A model generated the notes under the pieces. It was not told the origin of the DNA, ran no database searches, and saw only the letters and a program-made list of their open reading frames with translations. The translations under genes and the position numbers were made by a program. DNA of 64,000 nt from JBBSBL01 sp046330255 (GTDB lineage Bacteria > Actinomycetota > Thermoleophilia > Solirubrobacterales > Solirubrobacteraceae): positions 310,001 through 374,000 of the forward strand of contig JAXLTC010000002.1 of assembly GCA_046330255.1 (NCBI GenBank), in the 5' to 3' direction. Shown piece by piece: positions 38,551 through 46,653 of this stretch; position 1 is the stretch's first letter; each line of letters begins with the position of its first letter.

Positions 38551-38895
38551 ATGGGATACGGTGCTGCGATCGTCGCGTACCACCCCCAGCCCGCCCGTCT
38601 GCAGTGCACGGGGGACGAGGACCGCGCCACGCAGGGGTGCCGGCGCGGCGCGCTCGCGCGGGCGCTGCGAGCGGACCGGGACGTGGTGGTGGACCTGCGG
38701 GACCTGCGGTTCGCGGACGCCTCGCTGATGCTCGATCTGGCGATGCTCGCGCGGCGCCTGCGCGCGCACGGGCGCGAGCTCCTGCTCGCCGGACCCCAGC
38801 CGCAGATCCGCACCCTGATCGAGCTCGTGGGACTGCACCGCATGGCCGGGATTCGCGTCTGCGGGCCACGGCCGGCAGGGCTCGCGGCCGCCTGA
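38551..38895 (+). CDS. STAS-domain protein (anti-sigma factor antagonist-like)
   Basis: A 114-residue protein with one STAS fold: DVVVDLRDLRFADASLMLDLAMLARRLRAHGRELLLAGPQPQIRTLIELVGLHRMAGIRV. STAS proteins of this kind bind anti-sigma factor kinases, and phosphorylation of a Ser in the ADAS loop usually controls binding; here Ser occurs in FADASLM. The N-terminal strand is short. The ATG at 38551 is the only convenient start. No anti-sigma partner is adjacent. Confidence 0.75.
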   Translation: MGYGAAIVAYHPQPARLQCTGDEDRATQGCRRGALARALRADRDVVVDLRDLRFADASLMLDLAMLARRLRAHGRELLLAGPQPQIRTLIELVGLHRMAGIRVCGPRPAGLAAA

Positions 38896-38931
38896 CGGCA
38901 CGCCACCGCGTCCCGCCGGGACACGGCGCTC

Positions 38932-38937
38932 TACCCT
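38932..38937 (+). promoter_or_regulatory. -10 element for leaderless fxsA-like gene
   Basis: TACCCT lies 9 nt before GTG 38947, which argues against the TTG at 38938 as start. Confidence 0.4.
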
Positions 38938-38946
38938 TTGGGCATC

Positions 38947-39465
38947 GTGCTCCTGCTGCTCGGACTGATCTTCATCGCCGTGCCGATCGCGGAGATCTAC
39001 GTGATCGTCCAGGTCGGACAGCTCATCGGGGTCCTGCCGACGATCGCGCTGCTCGTTGTCGACTCGATCGCCGGCGCCCTGCTCCTCCGCCAGCAGGGAC
39101 GGGCGGCCTGGGGGCGCTTCGGCGACTCGCTGCGCGCCGGGCGCCCGCCCGCGCGCGAGACCCTCGACGGCGCACTGGTGATCCTGGGCGGCGCGCTGCT
39201 GCTGACGCCCGGGTTCCTGTCCGACCTCCTCGGGCTGGTGCTGCTGCTGCCGCCCACCCGGGCCGCGATCCGGGCCGTCATGTCGCGGCGCCTGCTGCTC
39301 CGCGTGGCCGGCACCGTCGGCGGTCCCTACGGCCGCGGCGCGGTCTGGACCTACGGCGCGTACGGCGCGGCGCGCCGGGCCCGGGGACATCGGGCCGCCA
39401 GGCGGCCGTACGACGTGGACGGCAGCGCCCGTGAGGTCGAGCCGCCGGGCATCCCCTCCTCGTGA
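38947..39465 (+). CDS. FxsA family membrane protein
   Basis: The 172-residue protein has the FxsA core: LGLIFIAVPIAEIYVIVQVGQLIGVLPTIALLVVDSIAGALLLRQQG and GALVILGGALLLTPGFLSDLLGLVLLLPPTR, with three to four transmembrane segments. FxsA in E. coli relieves phage T7 exclusion by the F plasmid; its normal cellular role is unknown. A Gly/Tyr/Arg-rich cytoplasmic tail follows. The stop overlaps the start of the next gene (GTGA). Confidence 0.85.
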   Translation: MLLLLGLIFIAVPIAEIYVIVQVGQLIGVLPTIALLVVDSIAGALLLRQQGRAAWGRFGDSLRAGRPPARETLDGALVILGGALLLTPGFLSDLLGLVLLLPPTRAAIRAVMSRRLLLRVAGTVGGPYGRGAVWTYGAYGAARRARGHRAARRPYDVDGSAREVEPPGIPSS

Positions 39466-40364
39466 TCGGCGCCGAGCTGGAGGCCGCCCGGCCCGCGACC
39501 GGGGCGGGCTTCGCGGATGCCGTGACGTTCTCCTTCGGCGATCCCGACGCCGGGCTCTACGGCGCGGCGCGCCTCGGCCTGCTGGCCGGCGAGCCGGCCC
39601 GCGCCAGCGCGCTCGGGATGCTGTTCTCCGGGCGCGAGCTCGCCGCGGCGCCGGCAGCCGCCGTGGACGCCGGCGCAACGGGCTGGGAGCGGTTCTCGGC
39701 GGGCCCGGTCAGCGCGAGCGTGGTCGAGCCGCTGCGGGAGTGGCGGGTCGCGCTGGACGATTCCGAGGACGGCTTCGAGCTCGTCTTCCGCGCCGTCTCG
39801 GACCCGCTCGAGCTCGGGGAGGACACGGCCTTCGCGCGCGCCGCGGGGCTCCGCGGCTACGAGCAGCTCTGCACCGTGAGCGGAACCGTGCGGGCGGGCG
39901 GCCGCGCCCGGCGCGTGGAGGCACTCGGCCAGCGCGGGCACCAGTGGGGGGTGCCGGACTGGGATCGCACGGAGTCGGCACGTTCCGTCTCGGCCTGGCT
40001 CGGACCCGGGCAGGGGGTCGCGATCAGCGCGGTGCGCCCCGTGGGAGCGGGTGGCCACGACCGCGAGGCGATGAGCGCGTTCGTGATCGAGTCCGCGGAC
40101 GAGGGCGCCGCGAGCGTCGCCGAGGAGATCGCGGAGCCGCGGCTCTCGACCCTCTACGACGCCCGCGGCCGTCAGCTGCGCGCGAGCGCGGAGCTTCCGT
40201 CGGGCGGTGAGGGCTCCTATCCGCGCCGGCTCGCCGGCTCGCTGGTGTGCGGCACCACGCTCGAGCTCGGGCCGCTGGTCCTGGACGCCGCGTTCTTCGC
40301 CTGGAACATGGAGGGCCGCGACGGCGTCGGCCGCTACGACGTGCTGCGCCGCGCGGGACGATGA
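39462..40364 (+). CDS. conserved hypothetical protein (lipocalin-like fold suspected)
   Basis: The 300-residue protein contains many short beta-like segments and the text YEQLCTVSGTVRAGGRARRVEALGQRGHQWGVPDWDR followed by SAWLGPGQGVAISAVRP. This is reminiscent of CrtC-like or DUF2804/DUF7064-like proteins in which a His-Asp/Trp motif sits in a double beta-barrel. That resemblance is weak, and the function is unknown. No signal peptide or membrane helix is visible. It is coupled upstream to fxsA (GTGA) and downstream to the HAD gene (ATGA). Confidence 0.75.
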   Translation: MIGAELEAARPATGAGFADAVTFSFGDPDAGLYGAARLGLLAGEPARASALGMLFSGRELAAAPAAAVDAGATGWERFSAGPVSASVVEPLREWRVALDDSEDGFELVFRAVSDPLELGEDTAFARAAGLRGYEQLCTVSGTVRAGGRARRVEALGQRGHQWGVPDWDRTESARSVSAWLGPGQGVAISAVRPVGAGGHDREAMSAFVIESADEGAASVAEEIAEPRLSTLYDARGRQLRASAELPSGGEGSYPRRLAGSLVCGTTLELGPLVLDAAFFAWNMEGRDGVGRYDVLRRAGR

Positions 40365-41008
40365 GCGAGATCGAGGCCGTCGTGTCGGACTTCGGCGGCG
40401 TGCTGACGACGCCGTTGGCGGACGCCTTCGCTGCGTTCGGCGAGCGCCACGAAGTGCCGCTCGAGGCGCTCGGCGGGGCACTCGCCGAGATCGAGCGCGC
40501 CGACGGCGAGAATCCGCTGTTCGCGCTCGAGACGGGCCGGATGAGCGAGCCCGACTTCGTCGCGCGGCTCGGGGAGGCCGTCACGGAGCGGCTGGGCCGG
40601 CCCGTCGACCTGCGGGGCTTCTCCGAGGCGTACTTCGCCCACCTTCATCCGAACGGCGAGCTGATCGGGCTGATGGCAGATCTGCGGGCGCGCGGCTACC
40701 GAATGGCGATCCTCACGAACAACGTGCGCGAGTGGGAGCCGCTGTGGCGGGCCATGCTGCCGGTGAACGACATCTTCGAGCTCGTGGTCGACTCCGGCTT
40801 CGTCGGCATCCGCAAGCCGGACCCCGCGATCTACGAGCTGACGCTCCGGCGGCTGGGCATCGACGCGCCGCGCACGCTGTTCGTCGACGACACGGAGATC
40901 AACGTGCGGGCGGCGCGCGAGCTGGGCATGCAGGCGGTCCACTTCCGGGCCAACGGGCAGGCGATCGCGGAGATCGAGGCGGCGCTCGCGGCTCACGCCC
41001 GCCCCTGA
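40361..41008 (+). CDS. HAD-superfamily hydrolase
   Basis: The 215-residue protein has the HAD motifs in order. Motif I is VVSDFGGVLTT; the usual second Asp is Gly here, as in several epoxide-hydrolase-N-like and YihX-like members. Motif II is AILTNNV, motif III is the Lys in GIRKPDPAIYELTLRRLG and motif IV is LFVDDTEINVRAARELGM. The cap is helical, of the C1 type. It is probably a phosphatase or dehalogenase-like enzyme with unknown substrate. It overlaps the upstream hypothetical gene as ATGA. Confidence 0.88.
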   Translation: MSEIEAVVSDFGGVLTTPLADAFAAFGERHEVPLEALGGALAEIERADGENPLFALETGRMSEPDFVARLGEAVTERLGRPVDLRGFSEAYFAHLHPNGELIGLMADLRARGYRMAILTNNVREWEPLWRAMLPVNDIFELVVDSGFVGIRKPDPAIYELTLRRLGIDAPRTLFVDDTEINVRAARELGMQAVHFRANGQAIAEIEAALAAHARP

Positions 41009-41037
41009 TCGCCGCCGGCGACGTAAGCGCGCTGACG

Positions 41038-41061
41038 TTTGCGCGGCGACACCTGCGCAAA
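41038..41061. promoter_or_regulatory. operator-like inverted repeat TTTGCGC-N10-GCGCAAA
   Basis: Two perfect 7-bp arms are separated by 10 bp, about one helical turn apart, in the 173-bp gap before the hypothetical gene at 41182. Symmetry and spacing fit a dimeric repressor site. A TAGGCT -10 candidate lies downstream at 41107-41112. Confidence 0.45.
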
Positions 41062-41181
41062 ATGCGCGTCGCGGGGTATCTGCCGGCGCGTGCCGCCGTT
41101 CACCGGGGTAGGCTCGCAGAGCCGACCGGGGGGAGCGCGGTGTCTGCCGTGCGGTGCCCGGGAGGCCGCGAGGAGAGCGCC

Positions 41182-41697
41182 GTGGAGACGATCATTTCCC
41201 TGTCCCGGAGCCGCGACGACGGCGCGGTCGTGTTCGACCTCGTGCTCGACGGCCGTGGCGCGACCTGGCACCGGCACGACTTCGACAACGACGGCCACTA
41301 CAGGGCCGTCGCTCCCTCTTCGCCGCGCGAGGCCCGCAACGAGCTGGGCCCGGACGCCTCGGCGGCGGTCGTGGTGGAGCTGCGAACCGCCGCCGACGAG
41401 CTCGGCGCGCTCGGAGGCCGCCTGCGCAGCGACGCGGCGCGCGCAGCGGGTGACGGCGACGCGATCCGCGCCTACCGGGCAGCCGACCGCGCCGACCGGC
41501 TGGAGGCGGCCCGGCGCTCGCTGCTGGACGAGATCGTGCGCGCGTGCGACGAGACGTGGGACGCCGCCGTCGCCGGGGTCGACCGCGCCCGGCGCGACGA
41601 CCCCGACGCGCTGCCCGGCGCGATCCGCGAGGTCGAGCTGCTGTGGTCCGCACGGCGAGCGGTCCGGCGGCTGATCGGCCGCGACGACCGGCGCTAG
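41182..41697 (+). CDS. conserved hypothetical protein
   Basis: This 171-residue protein starts with GTG behind AGGAG. Its first 60 residues (ETIISLSRSRDDGAVVFDLVLDGRGATWHRHDFDNDGHYRAVAP) look like a beta-rich domain. The rest is a long Ala/Arg/Asp/Glu-rich helical region, possibly a coiled coil (ELRTAADELGALGGRLRSDAARAA ... ARRSLLDEIVRACDETWDAAVAGV). No known family is recognised. An operator-like inverted repeat lies upstream. Confidence 0.7.
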   Translation: METIISLSRSRDDGAVVFDLVLDGRGATWHRHDFDNDGHYRAVAPSSPREARNELGPDASAAVVVELRTAADELGALGGRLRSDAARAAGDGDAIRAYRAADRADRLEAARRSLLDEIVRACDETWDAAVAGVDRARRDDPDALPGAIREVELLWSARRAVRRLIGRDDRR

Positions 41698-41705
41698 CCG
41701 GCGCG

Positions 41706-42161
41706 TCAGTTCTCGGAGCCCAGCCGGTCCCAGCAGTAGAGCTCGACGCACTCCCCCGCCAGCGAGGCGCAGCGCTCCTCCGACAGCCACGGGAGCACGG
41801 TGTCGAGCCACTCGTCCTCCCCGACGCCGTGCTCGAACGCCTCCTCCCCGCGCATCCCCGCCGCGATCTTGAGCGCCTCGCGGCGGTTGTGGCCGAGCGC
41901 CGGGAAGACCGCGGTCAGGAACTCGCGGTTGGCGATCGCATGGCCGACCTCGAGCGACGCGTGCCAGGCGGCCAGCATCGAGAGGTCGTCCTCGTCGAGG
42001 TCCGCGACCGCCTTGGCGTAGTGGGAGGCCAGTTCGGCCTCCGGGATCTCGTCGACCCACGCGTGCACGATCTCGCCGAGCAACTGGCGGCGCGCCTCGC
42101 GGCCGACGGAGTCGGCCATGACGCGGATCGCGTTCTGGGGCTCGATGAAGCAGAGGGACAC
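41706..42161 (-). CDS. conserved hypothetical protein
   Basis: A 151-residue, probably soluble, acidic helical protein (LLGEIVHAWVDEIPEAELASHYAKAVADLDEDDLSMLAAWHASLEVGHAIANREFL ... WLSEERCASLAGECVELYCWDRLG). The GTG at 42161 is supported by GGAGGAG 9 nt upstream; an internal ATG 14 codons later is an alternative. No known family is recognised. It converges with the preceding hypothetical gene with a gap of 8 bases. Confidence 0.7.
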   Translation of the reverse strand: MSLCFIEPQNAIRVMADSVGREARRQLLGEIVHAWVDEIPEAELASHYAKAVADLDEDDLSMLAAWHASLEVGHAIANREFLTAVFPALGHNRREALKIAAGMRGEEAFEHGVGEDEWLDTVLPWLSEERCASLAGECVELYCWDRLGSEN

Positions 42162-42212
42162 GCGGGCGGGCTCCTCCAAAGGACGGACGACGGAACGCGC
42201 CGCAAGGTACGC

Positions 42213-42246
42213 GCGGCCCCGGACGGCAAGGACCGTCCGGGGCCGC
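42213..42246 (-). terminator. terminator of the Ig-like protein gene
   Basis: Two 14-nt arms (GCGGCCCCGGACGG and its exact complement) pair perfectly around a 6-nt loop, 17 bases after the stop codon. This is one of the strongest stems in the window. No T-tract follows. Confidence 0.75.
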
Positions 42247-42262
42247 TCCCGCCGGTCGCCGC

Positions 42263-45118
42263 TCAGCCGCGGACCACGATCGTCACCGGCGCGGTGACGA
42301 CGCGGCCGAACGGGTAGGCGGCCTCCGCGGGGACGACGGCACGAATCCGGTAGCGCACGGTGCCGACCGTGGCGCGGAAGCGGTAGCGAGCCTCCCACCG
42401 ACCGCGGCGCGAGGCGCGGCTCGCCGCGAACGTCTGCCAGCCGCGGGACGGCACGCGGGCCTGGACCAGCACCAACTTGCCCCCGGGCGGCAGGTGGCCG
42501 CCCAGCAGGCGCCCGGAGAACCGGGCGGTGCCGCCGACGCGATTGCTGCGCGGGGACGCGGTCAGCGTGGTGCGCGCCGGCACCCGCACGCGGACTTCCG
42601 CGCGCGAGCCGAGCACCCGCGCGGCGCCTCCGTAGCGAAGCGAGATCCGGCGGCTGGGACCGGCGGCCACCCGCCAGCCGAACCGCCCGCGGGAGTCCGT
42701 CCTCGCGGTCCCGATCCGGGACGCGACCGCGCCGCGCGCGGACGGCGTGGCCCAGATCGTCACGAACGATGCGGCGACCGGCCGCCCGGAGGTCGTGAGC
42801 AGCGCGCCGCGCAGCCGCGCGGCACGGCCGTGGGCCACCGCGAGCGACGAAACCGCGCGCTCGGAGCGCCCGGCGCGAGCCGGCGCGATCAGGCCGGCCC
42901 GCAGCCGTGTGGTCACGCGGAAGGGCGCGAACCGCCAGGCGGGCTCGCCGCCGGCCATCCGGTCGGTGCGGCGGACGTTCCCGGCCGCGTCGGACACCGT
43001 CGCCTCGAACTCGTACGGGCCCGGCGCCAGGTCCGCGTCGTCTGCGAGCGCCTCGAGTCGCCCTTCGCGCAGCGCGGTGGGCAGTGCGCGCCAGGCCCCG
43101 TCCCCGGCGGCTCGCAGCCTGATCGCGCCGCCGGCCACGCCCGAGGTCCGGTCGGCCACGAGAACCTCCAGTCGTCGTGGGTCGCGCGGGTCGGGCGGCA
43201 GGAACCACGCCACCTCGGGCGGCGTCGAGTCCATGCGGACAGCGATCGTGCGCCAGGCGGAGGCGTTGCCGGCGGCGTCGATCGCCCGGAAGGAGAGCGC
43301 GTGGCGCCCGTCGCGGTCCAGCACGATCTCGCCTTCGCTTCCGGGACCGGCCAGCGGCGGGCCGTCGTCGACGCGGATCTCCACCCGCCCGCCCTCGGAC
43401 GCCGGCCGGCCCGCCGGCGCCGCATCGAGGCCCGACAGACCCGGCTGGTCGGCGGCGTGGACGCGCACGCGCAGGGGCTCGCGCTGCCACCGGGCGGGGT
43501 CGGGCTCGGGGTCGATGCTCGCGGTGGGCGGCGTGGCGTCGATCCGCACGTCCGCCTCTCCTGCGAAGCCCGACGCGACCCCGGCGCCGGAGATCGTCCG
43601 CGCGCGCACGCGCGTGACGCCCTCCGGAAGGCCGCCGACCGCAAGCGCGGCGACCGCCCCTTCGGCGTCGATCGTCGCGTCCGGGAAGCTGCCGTCGGTC
43701 GTCACGGAGTAGCCGGCGATCCCCGATGGCGGCGGCGCGACCCCGTCGGCGAGGCGGACCGGCAGCGGTCCGGCCTGGGCCGCGGCCCGGGTCAGCCAGC
43801 CTCGCGCGGCGGGCGCCGCCGGACCGGGGACCGTGTCGTCGAAGCGCAGCACGACCGGGTCCGAGAGCGCTCCCGGGTCCAGGTTCCCGGCCTCGTCCTC
43901 GAGCGCAACGCGCAACGTCCAGGCACCCGGGCCGGGCACGGTCAACCCGCTCGCCCGGGCGACTCCGAGCCCTGCCACACGGCGCTCCGCGGCGCAGTCG
44001 GAGGGCATGTCCAGCCGGCACACCCGCAGCCGCGCCGCGACGATCGGCGACCCGCCTCCCTGGGGAGCGTTCGCCCACGAGACGTCGAACGCGTTCGTCG
44101 CGCGCCACCCCTGCCCGCCCGCCACCGCGACGCCCGAGGGCGCGGCCGGAGCATGGTTGTCGACGCGGATCGCGAGTCTCTGCCGGCTCTCGTTGCCGGC
44201 CGCGTCGGCGGCCCCGGCGACAACTTCGTGCGCTCCGTCCGAGAGGCCCGCGGTCGCGATCTCGTAGGAGCTAGACGAGTCCCGGCACGGGCGCGGGACG
44301 GTGTAGTCGCAGGCGAACGGGTGGGCACCGGCGGTGGTCCCGTCGACGCTCACCGCGTCGAACAGCACGCCGCTCGCGTCCCGCGCCGCGAGGTCCACGC
44401 GGCGGTTGCCCCGCTGCCACCCGGTCTCGGCGAGCGGTCCGGACGCGTCGAGCTCCGGTGGGCTCGGGTCGCTGATCCTGACCCTCGCCGACCACATGTA
44501 GTTCTGGGCATTGGGGTACTGGGCACCGTCGCCCGTGTCACATCCCAGCGCCGACGCGCAGACGGTGATCGCGCGCAGCCAGCGCGCGCCGGGCACCACC
44601 TGGCTGATCGGCGGCTCCCCGTAGCGAAACACGGTGCCGCACGCTCCGCGGCTGGTGTTGCACTCGCGCAGAACGCCGGTGTCGCCTTCGATGCGCGAGG
44701 CCCAGCCCGGCGACTCGGCATCGAGCTCCCCGGACCACTCGAGCCCGACGATCGTGGTCCCTGCCGGCGCGTCGAAGCGCCAGTGCGCGTTGGTGAACGG
44801 CGCGACGTGCAGCGCGAGCGTGGTCGTGCGGCTCCCGAGTCCGTCGGTGGGGTTCGTCGTCGGGCAGCGCTGGCGGATCACCATCGCCTGCGGATCGGAC
44901 GTGATCGCCTGCCAGCTGCGGTTGACCCCTCCGGCGGCGTTGCACGCCGACACCTCGTAGGTGCCCGCGCGCGCGGGTTGCGCGAGGATCGCGGCGCAGA
45001 GCAGCGCGGTCGCGCCGGCGAGCACGACCGCGAGACGCACGCGGCCGCGCGTGTCGCCTCCAGGGCGGTCCGGCTGCGGCCGGGAGGCCGGACTCCGTCC
45101 CTGGGACATGATCCTCAT
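42263..45118 (-). CDS. large secreted Ig-like/fibronectin-like multidomain protein
   Basis: The 951-residue protein has a signal peptide (about 27-51, ending AQPARAG). An N-terminal domain rich in Cys, Trp and Asn follows (TYEVSACNAAGGVNRSWQAI ...). A series of Ig-like repeats comes next, marked by recurring AVDGTxxG/AxDAAGNxS and DxTPPxVxW text near residues 215, 310, 500, 610 and 700. The last 220 residues are two beta-sandwich domains (VTTRLRAGLIAPARAG ..., RTTLTASPRSNRVGG ...). It is probably an exported surface or matrix protein. Its start (GGAAGG before ATG 45118; ATG 45142 overlaps the sigma gene) makes it co-transcribed with the fused sigma factor. Confidence 0.85.
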   Translation of the reverse strand: MRIMSQGRSPASRPQPDRPGGDTRGRVRLAVVLAGATALLCAAILAQPARAGTYEVSACNAAGGVNRSWQAITSDPQAMVIRQRCPTTNPTDGLGSRTTTLALHVAPFTNAHWRFDAPAGTTIVGLEWSGELDAESPGWASRIEGDTGVLRECNTSRGACGTVFRYGEPPISQVVPGARWLRAITVCASALGCDTGDGAQYPNAQNYMWSARVRISDPSPPELDASGPLAETGWQRGNRRVDLAARDASGVLFDAVSVDGTTAGAHPFACDYTVPRPCRDSSSSYEIATAGLSDGAHEVVAGAADAAGNESRQRLAIRVDNHAPAAPSGVAVAGGQGWRATNAFDVSWANAPQGGGSPIVAARLRVCRLDMPSDCAAERRVAGLGVARASGLTVPGPGAWTLRVALEDEAGNLDPGALSDPVVLRFDDTVPGPAAPAARGWLTRAAAQAGPLPVRLADGVAPPPSGIAGYSVTTDGSFPDATIDAEGAVAALAVGGLPEGVTRVRARTISGAGVASGFAGEADVRIDATPPTASIDPEPDPARWQREPLRVRVHAADQPGLSGLDAAPAGRPASEGGRVEIRVDDGPPLAGPGSEGEIVLDRDGRHALSFRAIDAAGNASAWRTIAVRMDSTPPEVAWFLPPDPRDPRRLEVLVADRTSGVAGGAIRLRAAGDGAWRALPTALREGRLEALADDADLAPGPYEFEATVSDAAGNVRRTDRMAGGEPAWRFAPFRVTTRLRAGLIAPARAGRSERAVSSLAVAHGRAARLRGALLTTSGRPVAASFVTIWATPSARGAVASRIGTARTDSRGRFGWRVAAGPSRRISLRYGGAARVLGSRAEVRVRVPARTTLTASPRSNRVGGTARFSGRLLGGHLPPGGKLVLVQARVPSRGWQTFAASRASRRGRWEARYRFRATVGTVRYRIRAVVPAEAAYPFGRVVTAPVTIVVRG

Positions 45119-45138
45119 GCGATTCCTTCCGTTGTGGG

Positions 45139-46407
45139 TCATGGGGCGAACTCCCCGCCGGGATCGCCCGCGCCGGAGGCCGGCGCGGACGGGGCGGGCT
45201 CGGGCGCCGCCGTGGAAGCCCGCTCCTGCGATGCCGCGGGCGCGGACGCCGCGCCCGCCTCCACGCCGAAGTCGTCCGCGCGGGGCGCCGGCGTCGGGCG
45301 GGGCGCCGCGGGCGGCTGCGGGTCGCTCCCCGCCGGGGCGGGAGCGCCATCGCCCGTGGCGGGGTCGCTCGCGACCGGCGATGGCGCGGCCGGGGCCGGC
45401 GAGACGCGCTCGGGAGCGGTCGGCGCGGCGTCCCGAGAGCCGGGCCGTGAATCCGCCTTGGCGGCGGCGGGCGACGTCGCCTCGTGGCGCACCGCGCGCT
45501 CGACGACCACGCCCCCGCCCGCGAGCGCCGCCGTCGACGCCGCCACGGCCGCGAGCTTGCTGGACGTAGCCGCCTCGGCCGCCGCGCTCAGCTTGCCGGC
45601 CGCGAGCGTGACGCGCTCGTGCAGCCCGAGCCCCCCGCCGATGGTCTCGACCAGTCCCGAGAGGAGCCCGGCGCCCGGTGCGACCGCAAGGCCCGCGACG
45701 GCCGCCGCGGGCACGAGCGCCCCCACGTTGCGAGGGGTGTCCACGTACGCGCGCAGCGTCGCCCGGCACCCGGGGCACCTGCGGAGGTGCCGCCTGATCG
45801 CGACGAGCTCGCGGACCGACGTCTCGCCGTCGCAGAGGCGCGAGAGGACCGGCGCCCAGCGCTCGCACTCGGCCCCCGACGCGATCGCCTCGTAGCGGTC
45901 GCGGAAGCTCGCTCGGCCCTCGCTCAGAAGCCGGTTCACCTTCGTGTAACTCCATCCCATGAGCTCGCCGATCTCGCGGTAGGAGTGGCCTTCCGCCCTG
46001 AGCACGAGGGCCTGGACCTCCTGGGACTTGAGCGACTGGAGCGCCTCCGCCGCCGCCGTGAGCCGGTCGAAGCGCTCCACCCGCTCCTCCTCGCTCGGGG
46101 TCGTCGCCGGCCGCGCGTCGAGGTCGGGCTCCTCGCGCGCCAGCAGCGCCTGGCGCTCGGCGCGCACCGCCATCGCCTCGTGCTTGACCACCGTGCGCAT
46201 CCAGCTGGCGGCGGTGTCGCGCTCCAGCCGGGCGGCCCGGCGCAGGAGGATCTCAACGGCGCGCTGATAGGCGTCGTGCGCGTCATCGGCGCAGAGGCTG
46301 TGGCGGCGGGCGAGCGAGAGCAGGGAGCTTGCGTACGCGCCGAGGATCTCGAGGACCAGGTCGCGACCGTCGTCGCCGCTCTTGTTCAGGTTTCGCCCGT
46401 TTTGCAT
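45139..46407 (-). CDS. ECF-type sigma factor fused to zinc-finger, membrane helix and Pro/Ala-rich tail
   Basis: Residues 20-95 form sigma region 2 and 110-165 region 4 (EALQSLKSQEVQALVLRAEGHSYREIGELMGWSYTKVNRLLSEG). The continuing segment has the ZAS-type motif His-x3-Cys-x2-Cys in RRHLRRCPGCRATLR, normally found in a separate anti-sigma factor. A hydrophobic segment or two follows (about 228-255), then 150 residues rich in Pro, Ala and Ser. Sigma factor and anti-sigma appear to be one 422-residue membrane protein. The secreted Ig-like gene directly downstream is a likely target or signal partner. Confidence 0.85.
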   Translation of the reverse strand: MQNGRNLNKSGDDGRDLVLEILGAYASSLLSLARRHSLCADDAHDAYQRAVEILLRRAARLERDTAASWMRTVVKHEAMAVRAERQALLAREEPDLDARPATTPSEEERVERFDRLTAAAEALQSLKSQEVQALVLRAEGHSYREIGELMGWSYTKVNRLLSEGRASFRDRYEAIASGAECERWAPVLSRLCDGETSVRELVAIRRHLRRCPGCRATLRAYVDTPRNVGALVPAAAVAGLAVAPGAGLLSGLVETIGGGLGLHERVTLAAGKLSAAAEAATSSKLAAVAASTAALAGGGVVVERAVRHEATSPAAAKADSRPGSRDAAPTAPERVSPAPAAPSPVASDPATGDGAPAPAGSDPQPPAAPRPTPAPRADDFGVEAGAASAPAASQERASTAAPEPAPSAPASGAGDPGGEFAP

Positions 46408-46653
46408 AAGTTTGGTGCGTCGTGCACCCAGTAGGGCTACGGGCGTGACGATTCGCCCCCCGTCGCCCGCCGGCGCGCCCGGCCCACGCCGCGACGCCGC
46501 CGGCGGCGGGGCCGGCGCGATGAGGGCAGGGAACGGTCGAGCACTTCGAGCGGCGGGACCCGGGCCGGGGCCCTCGCGCGCTCGCGAGGCTAATGCCCCG
46601 CCGTTTACGTTTGGACTGAATCCGGAGTGATGGGGGTATGACCGGTCCGCGCC
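46408..46653. other. 246-bp gap between divergent-facing regulatory DNA and hypothetical gene end
   Basis: No gene is supported. It should hold the promoter of the sigma-fusion gene, whose ATG is preceded by AAACTT. No hairpin longer than 7 bp or clear -35/-10 pair was found. Confidence 0.4.
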
